Part shown: piece by piece, positions 1-10,543 of the stretch
How the letters are laid out: each line of letters opens with the position of its first letter
Numbering within the stretch: position 1 is the stretch's first letter
Assembly: GCA_964035015.1 (NCBI GenBank)
Contig: OZ036000.1
Location: 8,941,259 to 9,005,258, forward strand
Source of the DNA: Corallium rubrum
Lineage: Eukaryota > Cnidaria > Anthozoa > Scleralcyonacea > Coralliidae
DNA length: 64,000 nucleotides
Reading direction: 5' to 3'
Made by a program: the position numbers and the translations under genes
Notes under the pieces: generated by a model
The model's input: the letters and a program-made list of their open reading frames with translations, nothing else
What the model was told of the DNA's origin: nothing
Database searches by the model: none

Positions 1-76
1 GGCAGACGGGAACTGTGATATTCTCACCACTGAAGTAAAACATTGGAACAGTCTTGCCATTAAGTAAATTTATCAC
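1..76 (-). CDS. DUF885 gene exon 6 (cut by window edge)
   Basis: Phase 0 after the acceptor ACTTGCAG. It encodes VINLLNGKTVPMFYFSGENI and continues past base 1. It joins in frame to exon 5 and matches the expected family order. Confidence 0.78.
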   Translation of the reverse strand, partial: MINLLNGKTVPMFYFSGENITVPVC

Positions 77-3000
77 CTGCAAGTATTGAAAACATGTCAC
101 ATGTTTATTAAATAACTAATACAAAGCGTTCTGTGAATGTTATTCGAGCCATTTAATTTACTCTACTTCACTCCACTCCAGTCTCCACTCTACTTTACTC
201 TTAACTACTCCAGTCTACTATAATTCTACTCTACTCAAGAAACCTATAGTTGCGCCACAGAATAGTAATACAACTCAAGTGAAAACTTGTCCGCATTTCT
301 TCAATGCGCAGGCGCGATATTTTACGCCATCCTACGCGATCCTACGCAATGTCCTACGCCATCCTGGCAAGTTCTCCCGGCAGTTTTAACCTTTTGAAGG
401 TCCAAACTGCCGGGGGAACTTGCCAGGATGGCGTCACTGATCTCAAATAATATACTCATTATACTGGATAGAGCATCTATTGTTTCGCGCGTGGCAAAAA
501 TTGAAGTCGGAAGTGAGGCTAAAAATCTCGCGGCCACCATATCCGGTGGGACCCACAATATTGCTGAATCATAGTTTTAGCCTCTGGTTTTCGCTTTAAA
601 TGATCGGGTTTTTAACGAAAACCAGCTAAATTTTTGTAACATGTATCTGTCGCTATGGGAGAACTTAAAAGTGGCTGTATGAAAACCAAGTGGGTCCCAC
701 TTGAAATGGCCGCCACTAATTTATTCCAACTTCACAGCGAGCACCGGATGCTCTATCCAGTATAAGGAGTCTATTATTTGAGATCAGTGGATGGCGTAGG
801 AAGGCGAGGAATCAAGATGCGCGAGGCGTCATGCGCGAGGACATAAACTTCAAAGGTTCCGACGTGAGTTGAACTTCTGGTTGTATTACTATTCTGTGGT
901 TGCGCCACTGATAAAATCGTCATATTTAGGACGGTTAACCATAAGTTCTCACCATCCTAGCTTCATTCCAGTACTTCTGTGTTGCTTCCCAACGCTTTGG
1001 GCAAAATTCTTTCGCTCTTTTAATGTTGTTACATCTTTTGTGTGCTTCTGAATTTGATTCGTTCTCTGGAAAAGGTTCTTGACTAAACTGGTACTCGGGA
1101 GAATCCTGAAGCTCGCGAAACTTTTCCACCGCCATGCTGTCATTTGTAGTAATCTTGGTTAGGCTTCGAACTATTTCGAGAACCTATATATACAAATATA
1201 AAAATAAGAACTTCTTATAAACCTCTCGTTATTACCGACCTAGGCCTGGCCTGGGTGAAACCTGCCGCGTTCACACTGGCTTTGGCCCAGGAGAAATTAC
1301 GCTCTATGTAGCCTCGTTATGGCTAGCTTACACGAAGTAGCTTCACAAGTGTATACCGTAATGGCGGATCCTCGTGTATTATTAGGGTTATAACCCTTAT
1401 TATTTCTAATGCTGAAGTTATCCAGCTGTTCCTGGATGTTCTGATCACTCCACATCGTGATTAGATACTCTGTCTAGTCATCCGTCCAATGATTTACAAT
1501 GAAGAATACAAAAATTTAAACTAATCGAAGCCGAGAACCGATCGAGAAGCTGTTCTGGCGCGTATTATTATAATTTGGCGCGTTAAAACCCAGAGGTTAA
1601 AACCTATATCAACGTTCATTGCGGGATCACATTACCATGGCAATGATGAGGCCAATCTCAGGTCAGGCCCAGGTGAAACCCGTTCACACTAGGCCTAGGT
1701 CAGGGTCAGGTCAGGCCCAGGCCAACTACTTTCGTTGGCCTGGTTTGCCGGGCCCAGGTCAGGCCTAGGCCAGGTAAAAGTCGTTCACACCATCAAAAAT
1801 CTAGGGCCAGGTCGGGGTCAGGCCGGGTCTAGGTCGGTAGTGTGAATGCGGCTAAAATTTAAGGGCTGTTTACATGAGAGCCGGGACGGGTCAAGTAACG
1901 GTGACGTTATGGCAGTATTAAGAAATTTGAGCTGGGCTCTTATTTTATTTACGATTACGCTTTCCGGCCGGAAAATCGATTGCCAAAGTTTTACGTTGCA
2001 TCATACACATCAAACTCACCTGGGGATAAATTAATTTCAACTGCTCATGTCCAAGTTTATTGACTTCATCTGGAGTAACACGTGTAGTTGTAAAGTAGGA
2101 CATACTCATCTCGTATGATTTTGGTCCATTGAGTAGTTCTCCAGTAGGCAGGCGCTTGGTTGTTTTGTTGTTGGTTCTTACTTGGTCTAAATATTCGTAG
2201 TCTAATGGTAAACTAGCTAAGCCACTTGATACTGAAGACGGCACACAATGACGTACGTGTTCATATTCTAAGAATCTAAAGGAACGTATAAACATACTTT
2301 AATTGCATTGTCTTGCGTAATAAGTATTACACTGTACTCCGCTACTACCGTCGTACTCATGAGAGAGCTGTTTGTATTGCATTGTAGTGTAGTGTAGTGT
2401 AGTGTAGTGTAGTGTAGTGTAGTGTAGTGTAGTGCAGTGCAGTGCAGTGCAGTGCAGTGCAGTGCAGTGCAGTGCAGTGCAGTGCAGTGCAGTGCAGTGC
2501 AGTGCAGTGTAGTGTAGTGTAGTGTAGTGTAGTGTATCGTTTCGTTTCGTTTCGTATCGTATCGTATCGTATCGTATCGTATTGTATTGTATTGTATCGT
2601 ATCGTATTATATTGTATCGTATCGTATTGTACTTCACTTAACTTCACGTACTTCACTTTACTCTAATTCACTTCATCACACCTCACATCACCTCACCTCA
2701 ACCCATTTAACTTCGCTTCTTTTCACATCACTTCACTCCAGCTCACTTCACTTTAGTTCACGGCACATCACTTCACTCCAGTTAAGTTCACTTCGATTCG
2801 CTTTACTTTACTTTACTTCACTTCACTTCACTTCACTTCACTTCACTTCACTTCACTTCACTTCACTTCACTTCACTTCACTTCACTTCGCTTCGCTTCA
2901 CTTCACTTCACTTCACTTCACTTCACTTCACTTCACTTCACTTCACTTCACTTCACGTCACGTCACGTCACTTCACGTCACGTCGCTTCGCTTCGCTTCG

Positions 3001-6000
3001 CTTCGCTTTACTTTACTTTACTTTACTTTACTTTACTTTACTTTACTTTACTTTACTTTACTTTACTTTATACTTCCCTTCACATCACTTCACTCCAGCT
3101 CACTTCACTTTAGTTCACGGCACATCACTTCACTTCACTTCACTTCACTTCACTTCACTTCACTTCACTTCACTTCACTTCACTTCACTTCACTTCACTT
3201 CACTTCACTTCACTTTACTTTACTTTACTTTATACTTCCCTTCACATCACTTCACTCCAGTTCACTTCACTTTAGTTCACGGCACATCACTTCACTCCAG
3301 TTAAGTTCGCTTCACTTCACTTCACTTCACTTCACTTCACTTCACTTCACTTCACTTCACTTCACTTTACTTTACTTTACTTTATACTTCCCTTCACATC
3401 ACTTCACTCCAGTTCACTTCACTTTAGTTCACGGCACATCACTTCACTCCAGTTAAGTTCGCTTCGCTTCACTTCACTTCACTTCACTTCACTTCACTTC
3501 ACTTCACTTCACTTCACTTCACTTCACTTCACTTCACTTCACTTCACTTCACTTCACTTTACTTTACTTTACTTTACTTTACTTTACTTTATACTTCCTT
3601 TCACATCACTTCACTTTAGTTCACGGCACATCACTTCACTCCACTCCACTTCATTTCACTTAGATTTACCTGATTAAACGTAGGACAGCTTTGCCAATGT
3701 ACTCAACAAGATAACGACGGATGCTTGATTTGACAGTTAAAGAATTTTCTTTCAGCCACCCAGATTGGTCTTTCTGTGATAACTTTGAAGTGAAATCAGA
3801 CTTGAGTGCAGGCCGAATAAATTTACTCCGAAGGACTCCTGAAAAAATAAACAATCAACAGAGAGGTATGTTATACTAACTTCTTATTAACCGAACGCGA
3901 GGTCTTTACAGAGAAATATCGGACCGAGGTCTTTTTGGTACAGACCGAGCCCGTAGGGCGAGGTTTGTACACAAAGACCGAGGTCTGATATTTCTCTGTA
4001 AAGACCGAGCAAGCGAGGTTAATAAAAAGTTTATTATATGGCATTTTGAAAGAACAAACCTTACATTTATACCTTGTCATGATACGTACTTTAGTCAGTT
4101 TAGTGTGACCTCGAGCGTGTGACATAAACTTATCGTTTTCAATGTTGTTGCTTTTGTTGTCGCTTTCGGACTCCTAAACTCGCTTCCAGATTGCTCTCGT
4201 CCCAATCATACATAATTTAGTCCTCAGGTTGTTGAATTCACAAAATTCTTGCGGTTTTCTTTCGTTGTTTAGTTGCAAACAGCATGGCTGATAAGAAATT
4301 TGTTTGTTTTTTTTCCGTAATGGACCGCTGGTCCATTACGGGAAAGTAATGGACCGCTAAAAATGTTTCTAAGCCAATCACAACGCGCTATTTCACCGGA
4401 AGTGACGCTTGCCATATAATAAATACGTTTATTATATGGCACAAGTTACTTCCGTTGAAATCGTGTGCTCTCATTGGCTAAGACGCGTCACGTGCTAGTC
4501 GATTTTCCGTAATCGACCTTGGTCGATTACGGGTTTTGCCAGCCATTTTGTTTACACAAGAACAACGAAATAAAACCGAAAAATTTTGTGAATTCAACAA
4601 CCTAAGGACTAAATCATGTACGAGTCGGACGATGTTTTAGGATTCCGAAAGCGAGAGCAACAACATTGAAAACGATGAGCTTATGTCACACACTCGAGGT
4701 CATACTAAGTACGTATCATGTAAGGTAATGCAGGTATGTTGTTTCAAAATGCCATATAATAAACTTTTTATTAACCTCGTCCGCTTGGTCTTCACGGAAA
4801 AATATCAGACCTTGGTCTTTTATGCACAGACCTCGCCCTACGGGCTCGATCTGTACTGTCAAGACCTCGAGCTGATATTTTTCCGTAAAGACTGCGCTCT
4901 TGGTTAATAAGAAGTTATTATATGGCACAAGTTACTTCCGTTGAAATCGTGTGCTCTCATTGGCTAAGATACGTCATGATTATTTAAGGAATTAAAGAAT
5001 TTAGGCCCTTGAAAAATTTAGCTCCTAGTATAAATAAGCGCCCAGTGGTTCAAACCATCGTATCTCTCACCTTCTTCCTGATACAAGTCAATGTCAACAA
5101 ACGTTTGTTTGATGGTGTTAATTGCTCCTCGACACTCTTCAACACTTCTTACCATTCCGGCTCTTACTCCCTGCTTAATATTTGAAATATACTGGTCAAT
5201 GGCATCAGCTTGGTCTTTGAGAACCTTCCTTATGAAAGAATATATTAGAAAGTCAGTTTCATAATGAGTTAACTAAAATACTTTATGTGATTCTTTGCCA
5301 CATCTATTACTGTATACCATATTTCGATTGTTGTTTCAACACTGCCTACGCAGCACACTACTTTTATTACCGCATTTTAGTCTTGTTTTGCTTCTCTTTT
5401 GAGCATTATTTGATGAAAATCTATGTGAATTTCTCCTGCCAAAGCCAAATACTTTTTAGTTGAAGTTTGAGAGTTAATACAATGACTGAACAATCCAAAA
5501 CCATGAGTAATATTTGTTAACTTTAGACAAGTTGATCTTGACGATCGTTTACCGCGACAAGTTTGTATATTTTACAACGGCTTTTTAACTTGGAAAGGAA
5601 AGTGACAAAACTGAGTGTTCACATCTATTAATTAATGAATGACTACTGGAAGATCGTAAATAAAGCCAAGACCTTTTAACAAGACCAAACCAGCGCAAAA
5701 ATTGAATCTGAAACGTAACAAAAACACAGCGCAAAAACTGAAATGAACGACAGTACGAGACCATGCATTTTGATGTGGAGAACATCGCTCTAATAAGGCC
5801 ATGATATTAAACACACAAATGCCAAATTTCTTTTATTTTAATATCCAAATAACATATTAACATTAATAAATCAAGACTGCACTTCTTTGAAGTGCTCTTG
5901 CTTTTTCCATTTCCCTTGTAAATCTTTATAAATCGCCATTTTCCTAACCTTGAAACAATGTTTACATAAAGAACCGCTGCCGGGTCGCGGCGCTGCCAAA

Positions 6001-6772
6001 ATGGCTGCTATGACGTCACAACACTACCTGTCTGAACGACCACCTGTCCTTAAAGACTACTTTTACGTGGCACCAGGGGTGGTCGCAAAACTCAGGTTTC
6101 ACTGTATATACAAACATAAATAGGAATAACTAGACTACTGGAGGGCATTCATAGACTGCATACCTCCGCGTGGGAGGCTAGCTCATCAATCCTTGCGCTC
6201 ATACCATTATGATTGGTCTATAGGTGAAGTAGTACGAGCAACAAATTGCTGCAACATATTGTTGCGTTGTAAGTTGAGTAGCGTTGTTTCACGCATTGTC
6301 ACGCAACAATGATTTTGTTGCAAGTTGAATCAGCATGTTGCAGCAAGCAGAACTGGAGACTACTTTTTTCAACAATTTTTTTCAACTCGCAACAAACTTA
6401 TTGTTGCGTGATAATGTTCAAGGTGGGTGGTAATACGTGCAACAACGCTGCGAGTTGCGCAACAAACTGAGTTGCGGTGCAAGTCGAAGAAAAATGTTGC
6501 CCGTATTACCTCACCTTATGATTTCAATATCCTGTCAAGTCTTCTTTTTTTGTTAATTCAACTAGTTTATGAATATTAATAATTCGCATAATGTAAGGTG
6601 AGCGCAATGAAGCAATTTTCTCATTTATTTTTTCTACGCGGACAATCTAACAGTCAGATTTTTATGAAATTCTTTTCCAATTCCCAACCAAAATTTAATG
6701 GTTTGGTTCTATGGCCAACCAGCCTGAAAATTTACATGAAAATTGGGTCAATGCCTTTTGAGATATCGTAGC

Positions 6773-6848
<76 letters not shown>

Positions 6849-6932
6849 AACAAACAAACAAACAAACAAACAAACAAACAAACACACACACACACACACA
6901 CACACAAACAAACAAACAAAACAAACAAACAA

Positions 6933-6985
<53 letters not shown>

Positions 6986-8667
6986 GTTAAAACCTTAATC
7001 TTACTCAACAACACGTCTGCTTCGTTTTTTTAACATTCAATGACATTTGAAGTACATATCAAAATCGTAGCAAGTGATATTTTTTTTTATCAATATGAAT
7101 AATCTCTGGGCTTTTCCATTCCTTATTATAACAGTTCAATGATACTAGTGCGTGTTAAATCATTCTTATCATCTCCATCATATCATTTCCTAGCCTCCAA
7201 CCTCATTCCCAGGGCCTTTTTGAAATTAGGAGAGTGGGAAAATGCCCTGGAAATGGCTGATGGACTCCGCATTTTCATTGGTTGATTGTTTTACATTCTT
7301 CAGGAAACGTATATAATTATGCATAGTTTTGTGTCAGTTATTATCAAATAACTTCAGTGGGACCGCCAACAGGACCAATGAGAACGCCCATTACAATGAA
7401 CTTCTCCCATGGGATCGCCATTACTCCAAATGATTTTGCATACTAAATTAAATTGCTAATTTATTATACCTAGTATTTCTGGGTGCTGTGACCAGGCGAT
7501 GCCAGGGCCTTTTCCCACCCTCCCAAATTCAAAAAGGCCCCGGGAACGAGATTGCCAAGCCTCGCTTTGGTAGTGATGTTCAGCAGTAATGCAAAATCCT
7601 AATCCTAACCTTAATTCTAACGTTAACTGCAAGCCTAGCCCTAATCCTAACCTAGGTTGAGGTGCGAACGTGCATTAGCACCGTCATGTTCTGCCCAGAA
7701 TTAACACCCGCAATGCGGGCAGTGCCGCAGTCACCTTGAAATTAGGCTGCCTTCAATGTGGTAATTCTAAACATCCCATCCCTATTGCTTTGCCGCACGG
7801 CAAATATAATAATTAAGCCTAGTTCTCATACATCGCCGACGGTCGCAGATCATCGCCGATTAATGATTTAGATGCATGTTAAAACGGGAAGTGCAGCAGT
7901 ATGTTTTCTGCATTGTTCTCTATTACTTAACATGTACCCAAATCATAAATCGACGACGATCTACGACTGTCGGCGACATACGAAAACTAGGCTTTACAAT
8001 TCTCCTACCTCAATTGTTTTAAGTCATTCAACGTTCGTGGCTTGAAGCTTTGCAAATAGTTATAAATATCCGTTTGTATTTGACAAATTGGATTCCAGCA
8101 GAATATATTCGGTCCCATCATCCAATCACCTACGTAGTAATTGACTCCATAAACTTGGCCAAATGTGTGTTTAAGATAATGTTTTACTTGAGCCAAAGCT
8201 TTCTGTTGACGTCGCTGTAGCTTATCTGACTCGATATCTAAATTACTCAACTCCGCGTGTAGAGCACGCGACGCGTCCGTTATTGCCTTCAAATAGCTTG
8301 GTTTCGGATTAAAAGGTTTATAAATCCTCTCGTTAAAAGGTTTGCTTTTTAGTACGTTGAGATCAGAATAGATCTTATGGGGATGAAGTTGGAAATAAGT
8401 ATGCTTGACCTTGGCCAGGAAATCGCTCAGGCGCGCTCCTCCGTTTTCGTTAGACCAGTTGCAAGGGTCGTTCGCGTCGGCGTCATTGAAATCATCCCTA
8501 TCTTTTGATTTCACAATGAGTATTATTCCTACTATTAGTACAATGACAGACAAAATGACTATGAGTACAAGGACTGTAGCACGGCATACTGGTTGTCGGA
8601 CGCGCGTTTTCCGCCGGGTTTCGTGGCCTTCGACGGGCGCCATAGCTAATGACTCTTCCGCGTCCAT
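1..8667 (-). CDS. DUF885-family membrane-anchored protein, 3' end outside window
   Basis: Six exons read right to left: 8009-8667, 5071-5228, 3670-3838, 2020-2275, 953-1183, 1-76; the gene continues past the left edge. Every junction has GT and AG ends and phases agree (2,1,2,0,0), giving about 516 residues so far. The start ATG at 8667 has a strong Kozak context (A at -3, G at +4) and is the first ATG after in-frame stops. Residues about 30-52 are a hydrophobic segment after a basic stretch, suggesting a type II signal anchor. The ectodomain resembles eukaryotic DUF885 proteins, with blocks such as GDWMMGPNIFCW, GVRAGMVRSVEEC, CVPSSVSSGLASLPL, LPTGELLNG and GKTVPMFYFSGE. The HExxH-type region expected for this family would lie in the missing 3' part, so activity cannot be judged. 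The family assignment is from recognition, not a search. Confidence 0.85.
256..898. mobile_element. MITE with 7-bp target duplication, carrying a nested MITE
   Basis: Ends are CACAGAATAGTAATACAAC and its reverse complement. The flanking direct repeat GTTGCGC is at 249-255 and 899-905. A second, uninterrupted copy lies at 41526-41771 with its own 7-bp duplication. It lies downstream of exon 6 to exon 5 in the DUF885 intron (77-952). Confidence 0.75.
435..789. mobile_element. hAT-like MITE nested in the previous element
   Basis: Terminal inverted repeats begin CACTGATCTCAAATAATA and extend through GATAGAGCATC. The 8-bp duplication GATGGCGT flanks it at 427-434 and 790-797. An 8-bp duplication is typical of hAT elements. 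No coding capacity is seen. Confidence 0.75.
953..1183 (-). CDS. DUF885 gene exon 5
   Basis: Residues 415-491. The acceptor is TATATATAG|GTT and the donor ATG|GTGAGA, both phase 0. An alternative acceptor nearer the ATG at 1134 is rejected because it breaks phase. It encodes FRELQDSPEYQF and AKEFCPKRWEATQKYW. Confidence 0.82.
1227..1846. repeat. Palindromic AGGCC/GGTCAGG-rich segment in DUF885 intron 4
   Basis: Both ends carry GTTCACAC-type arms next to GACCTAGGCC or GGTCGG motifs, and the right half is built of degenerate GGTCAGGCCC repeats. It is probably a decayed MITE. No gene is seen. Confidence 0.4.
2020..2275 (-). CDS. DUF885 gene exon 4
   Basis: Residues 329-414. Acceptor CCTTTAG, donor CAG|GTGAGT, phase 2 in and 0 out. 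It contains EYEHVRHCVPSSVSSGLASL and RLPTGELLNG, strongly conserved in the animal members of the family as I know them. Confidence 0.87.
2382..2635. repeat. AGTGT/AGTGC and TATCG pentamer array
   Basis: Runs of AGTGT pass into AGTGC, back to AGTGT, then into TTCGT/ATCGT/ATTGT pentamers. Open frames here in both strands are repeat artefacts. Confidence 0.95.
2636..3660. repeat. TTCAC/TTTAC pentamer minisatellite with higher-order units
   Basis: About 1 kb of TTCAC-type pentamers is punctuated by a recurring unit (ACTTCCCTTCACATCACTTC, then CTCCAG, TTTAGTTCACGGCACATC) near 3070, 3232, 3388 and 3590. It lies in DUF885 intron 3. Confidence 0.95.
3670..3838 (-). CDS. DUF885 gene exon 3
   Basis: Residues 273-328. 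The acceptor TTTTTTCAG and donor CAG|GTAAAT are clear; phase 1 in, phase 2 out. It encodes a charged helical linker including KSSIRRYLVEYIGKAV. Confidence 0.82.
3879..4918. mobile_element. Long inverted-repeat element, about 1 kb
   Basis: The left arm (from ACTTCTTATTAACCG, 3879) and right arm (to GGTTAATAAGAAGT, 4918) are imperfect inverted copies over roughly 400 bp. They share TATTATATGGCATTTTGAAA and TTGTGAATTCAACAACCT blocks. The centre holds two small palindromes around TGGACCGCTGGTCCA and GTCGATTACGG. No transposase frame is seen. Confidence 0.65.
5071..5228 (-). CDS. DUF885 gene exon 2
   Basis: Residues 220-272. The acceptor follows TTTCATAAG and the donor is G|GTGAGAG, phase 2 in and phase 1 out. 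It encodes DQYISNIKQGVRAGMV and VEECRGAINTIKQTF, among the most recognisable DUF885 blocks. It is too short to appear as a long open frame. Confidence 0.85.
5229..7190. other. DUF885 intron 1, left part: no gene
   Basis: AT-rich intron. It holds an inverted repeat of GCAACA/TGTTGC motifs at about 6215-6525 and the tetranucleotide array listed separately. No exon-like frame with matching phase was found. Confidence 0.6.
6770..6983. repeat. GACA / AAAC / AC compound microsatellite
   Basis: (GACA)n, then (AAAC)n, then (AC)n, then AAAC and GACA runs again. All frames across it are artefacts. Confidence 0.97.
7192..7557. mobile_element. MITE with CATTCCCAGGGCCTTTTTGA ends
   Basis: Inverted arms at 7192-7252 and 7496-7557 share AGGGCCTTTTTGAATTT-like and GGGAACGAG motifs. 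A fragment of the same family appears near 54662. Confidence 0.55.
7590..7665. repeat. Degenerate telomere-like CCTAA array
   Basis: Repeated CCTAATCCTAACCTTAA-type units related to the reverse complement of TTAGGG. It is short and degenerate, so interstitial rather than terminal. Confidence 0.5.
7817..7993. mobile_element. Palindromic MITE, family 'AGTTCTCATATGTCGCCGA', copy 1
   Basis: Inverted arms contain CCTAGTTCTCATA, GTCGCCGA and ATTTAGATGCATGTTAA. Related copies lie at 23382-23553, 36753-36934 and 56498-56673. This copy sits 14 bases inside the intron from the exon 1 donor. Confidence 0.8.
8009..8667 (-). CDS. DUF885 gene exon 1 (cytoplasmic tail, membrane anchor, N-terminal ectodomain)
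   Basis: Residues 1-219 plus two bases. The N-tail contains an RRKTRVR basic patch, then a Leu/Ile/Val-rich membrane segment, then KSKDRDD. The exon ends at the donor G|GTAGG-type site (AG|GTAGGA), phase 2. The reading frame is open upstream to 8706 but only with non-ATG codons; stops lie just beyond. Confidence 0.88.
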
Positions 8668-9538
8668 GATCCTCAGTTCTTCCACAGTTATGTTCTTCTC
8701 AAACAATATAATATACGATTGTCCAGTGCGATTCTTAAACTATTACTCATGATCAGCCGTCAGTCAACACTTGTAATAAGACTCATTTGGCAAAGTGTTG
8801 TGACCTAGGAAAATAAGTAATGGTATTACAGTCAAACCTCCGCATAAAACGCGGACAGACCTCTATTATAAGCGGACACCTAAATTGATGTAAAACGATT
8901 AATAACTTACTTCTGTGACCTTCTGTCCGTTTCATCCTTCTATAAACAATTAACGATTAAGAACCAACGACGATTTCGTAAGCAAACTGACTGGCCTGCC
9001 TAAATCGCGAAGGTAATTTATACGCTACGCATCATGTGCATTAGTCAATTTACATTAATACAAAATATACATACATAACTGATGAATTCCACGTGCTATA
9101 ATATTAAAGGTATAGGGTGCGCCAACTCCAACGTCAAAGTTGGGAAGAAATGCTGCAAGATAAGATTTCTCCCAAGGACAAGAGGAACTTTCTTTAGCAA
9201 TTTCTAAAGTCAATTACCTGTTACAAGAAATCAAGATTCAAGGGCGCAACAGTCGCGCATTGACGATCATTTTTTGTAGAACAACAATAAGTTGACTAGT
9301 ACTCGTTCATAACTTAATTTAAATTGCTCTTCGCATAGACATCAAATAATCGGGATTTGCATCATTTTACATTTTTGTTATTCATGTTATTGTTAAACAC
9401 ATTTGTATTACGAATATCGTATATTGGTTTCTATATTAGTTTAATAATTGGAAAAACCGTATCTGGCATCCGGGGGGGGGGGGGGGGGCATTGGTCTGGG
9501 TACGAGGTTGACAGGGGACCTGGATACGAGAACCTCTA
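8668..9538. other. Upstream of DUF885 gene: no second gene seen
   Basis: It contains the left piece of a repeat starting CAGTCAAACCTCCGC at 8832, with AAGCGGACACC. This resembles the 51497-52203 element; a matching right piece (GGTGTCCGCTTAAT) is near 10570. A G homopolymer lies at 9472-9489. A promoter must lie here, but no element could be assigned. Confidence 0.4.
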
Positions 9539-9542
9539 TTAA

Positions 9543-10174
9543 AGTGCTTATATCACTCGTGGGGTTTTAATGTATTTGAATAGAGCAAAAAATATTAGTT
9601 AATAAGTTATTTTGCCGTTTTTGATTTATTCAAATAGTTCCTGATATATTGGCTTCGGAACATGCCAATTTTCAAAAATTTCCGTCGTTCATTTTAACAC
9701 CTCGGTGGCCTGGGACTGAGGAACGAGTCAATTCAAAACAACTAAGGTTTCGGCTTATTGATTCACAAAAACACATATTTGACTGAAAAATCGAAATGCC
9801 GAGCTCACACCCGTTTTCCAGTACGCACACTGATTCCAACTAAGAAGACGGTCGTCTTAGGTTCCTGAGTCCCATGCCCCCGTGCTTAAAAATGAACAAC
9901 GGAAATTTTTGGCGTAAAGCCCAAATTGGCATGTTTAAAGGCCTATATCTCAGAAACTATTAAACTAAATCAACGTATTAACTAAGGCCACGTCCACAAC
10001 GTATGCGTTTTCATAGCGTTTTTATATTGTTCTCGGTCCTCAGGGGAGCAGAAAACAATGGTCTCATTACCTGAAACAATATGAAAACGCTAGAAAAACG
10101 TATACGTGTGGACGTGGCCTAACTCGTTTTGATCTATTTAAATATGTTAAAACCTCACAAGTGATATAAGCACT
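9543..10174. mobile_element. TTAA MITE with nested TAA MITE
   Basis: TTAA flanks lie at 9539-9542 and 10175-10178, with ends AAGTGCTTATATCACT. Inner inverted blocks include CATGCCAATTT. A second palindromic element is nested at 9986-10119. Confidence 0.7.
9986..10119. mobile_element. Nested palindromic MITE (GGCCACGTCCACA ends)
   Basis: TAA at 9983-9985 and 10120-10122 flanks inverted arms GGCCACGTCCAC and AACGTATGCGTTTTCA. Its centre is a short palindrome-poor spacer. Confidence 0.7.
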
Positions 10175-10193
10175 TTAAGAGGACACTTCAATA

Positions 10194-10543
10194 AGGGGAG
10201 CACGGGTGGCGTGTGCTGTTAGCGCGCTGCCTCTCACCAAAAAAGTTAAGCCCGGTTAGACGGGGTTAGTACTTGGATGGGTGACCGCTTGTGAGTGACC
10301 CCGTTGTTGGGCTTGGACTCAGCTTCGAGGGTTTTTTGCCGGGTTCTCCGGTTTTCCTCCCTCCATAAAATCACACCTAACATCTTAGCTGTGATCCGTG
10401 GTCTGAACTGTGTCGTATGGCGGCTGCCTGGAGCGCCTTTAATATGCCTCGACACAGCCACGTTGATCTGCGTCCTTCGTAATTCAACCACTGGCTGCGA
10501 GTAAGGTTGATTAGCCCCCAGTCCTTTATCCTTTATCCTTTAT
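10194..10543 (+). mobile_element. 5S-rRNA-derived SINE, near full length
   Basis: The head GGGGAGCACGGGTGGCGTGT leads to a 5S-like internal promoter region: AAGTTAAGCCCGGTTAG, then GGTTAGTACTTGGATGGG and GTGACCGC. A body with TTCTCCGGTTTTCCTCCCTC follows and it ends in a CCTTTAT repeat. The match to the conserved 3' half of eukaryotic 5S rRNA is direct. Confidence 0.85.

Noticed and set aside
2299-3456. Long Ser/His/Leu-rich and Tyr/Thr-rich frames
   Set aside because: Translations of pentamer arrays on both strands.
6695-7033. CLFVCLFV-type and DRQT-type frames
   Set aside because: Translations of tetranucleotide microsatellites; the same applies to 36222-36638.
8405-8752. Plus-strand 115-codon frame
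   Set aside because: Antisense of the well-supported DUF885 exon 1.
9357-9542. Plus-strand frame with poly-Gly
   Set aside because: Caused by the G homopolymer at 9472-9489.
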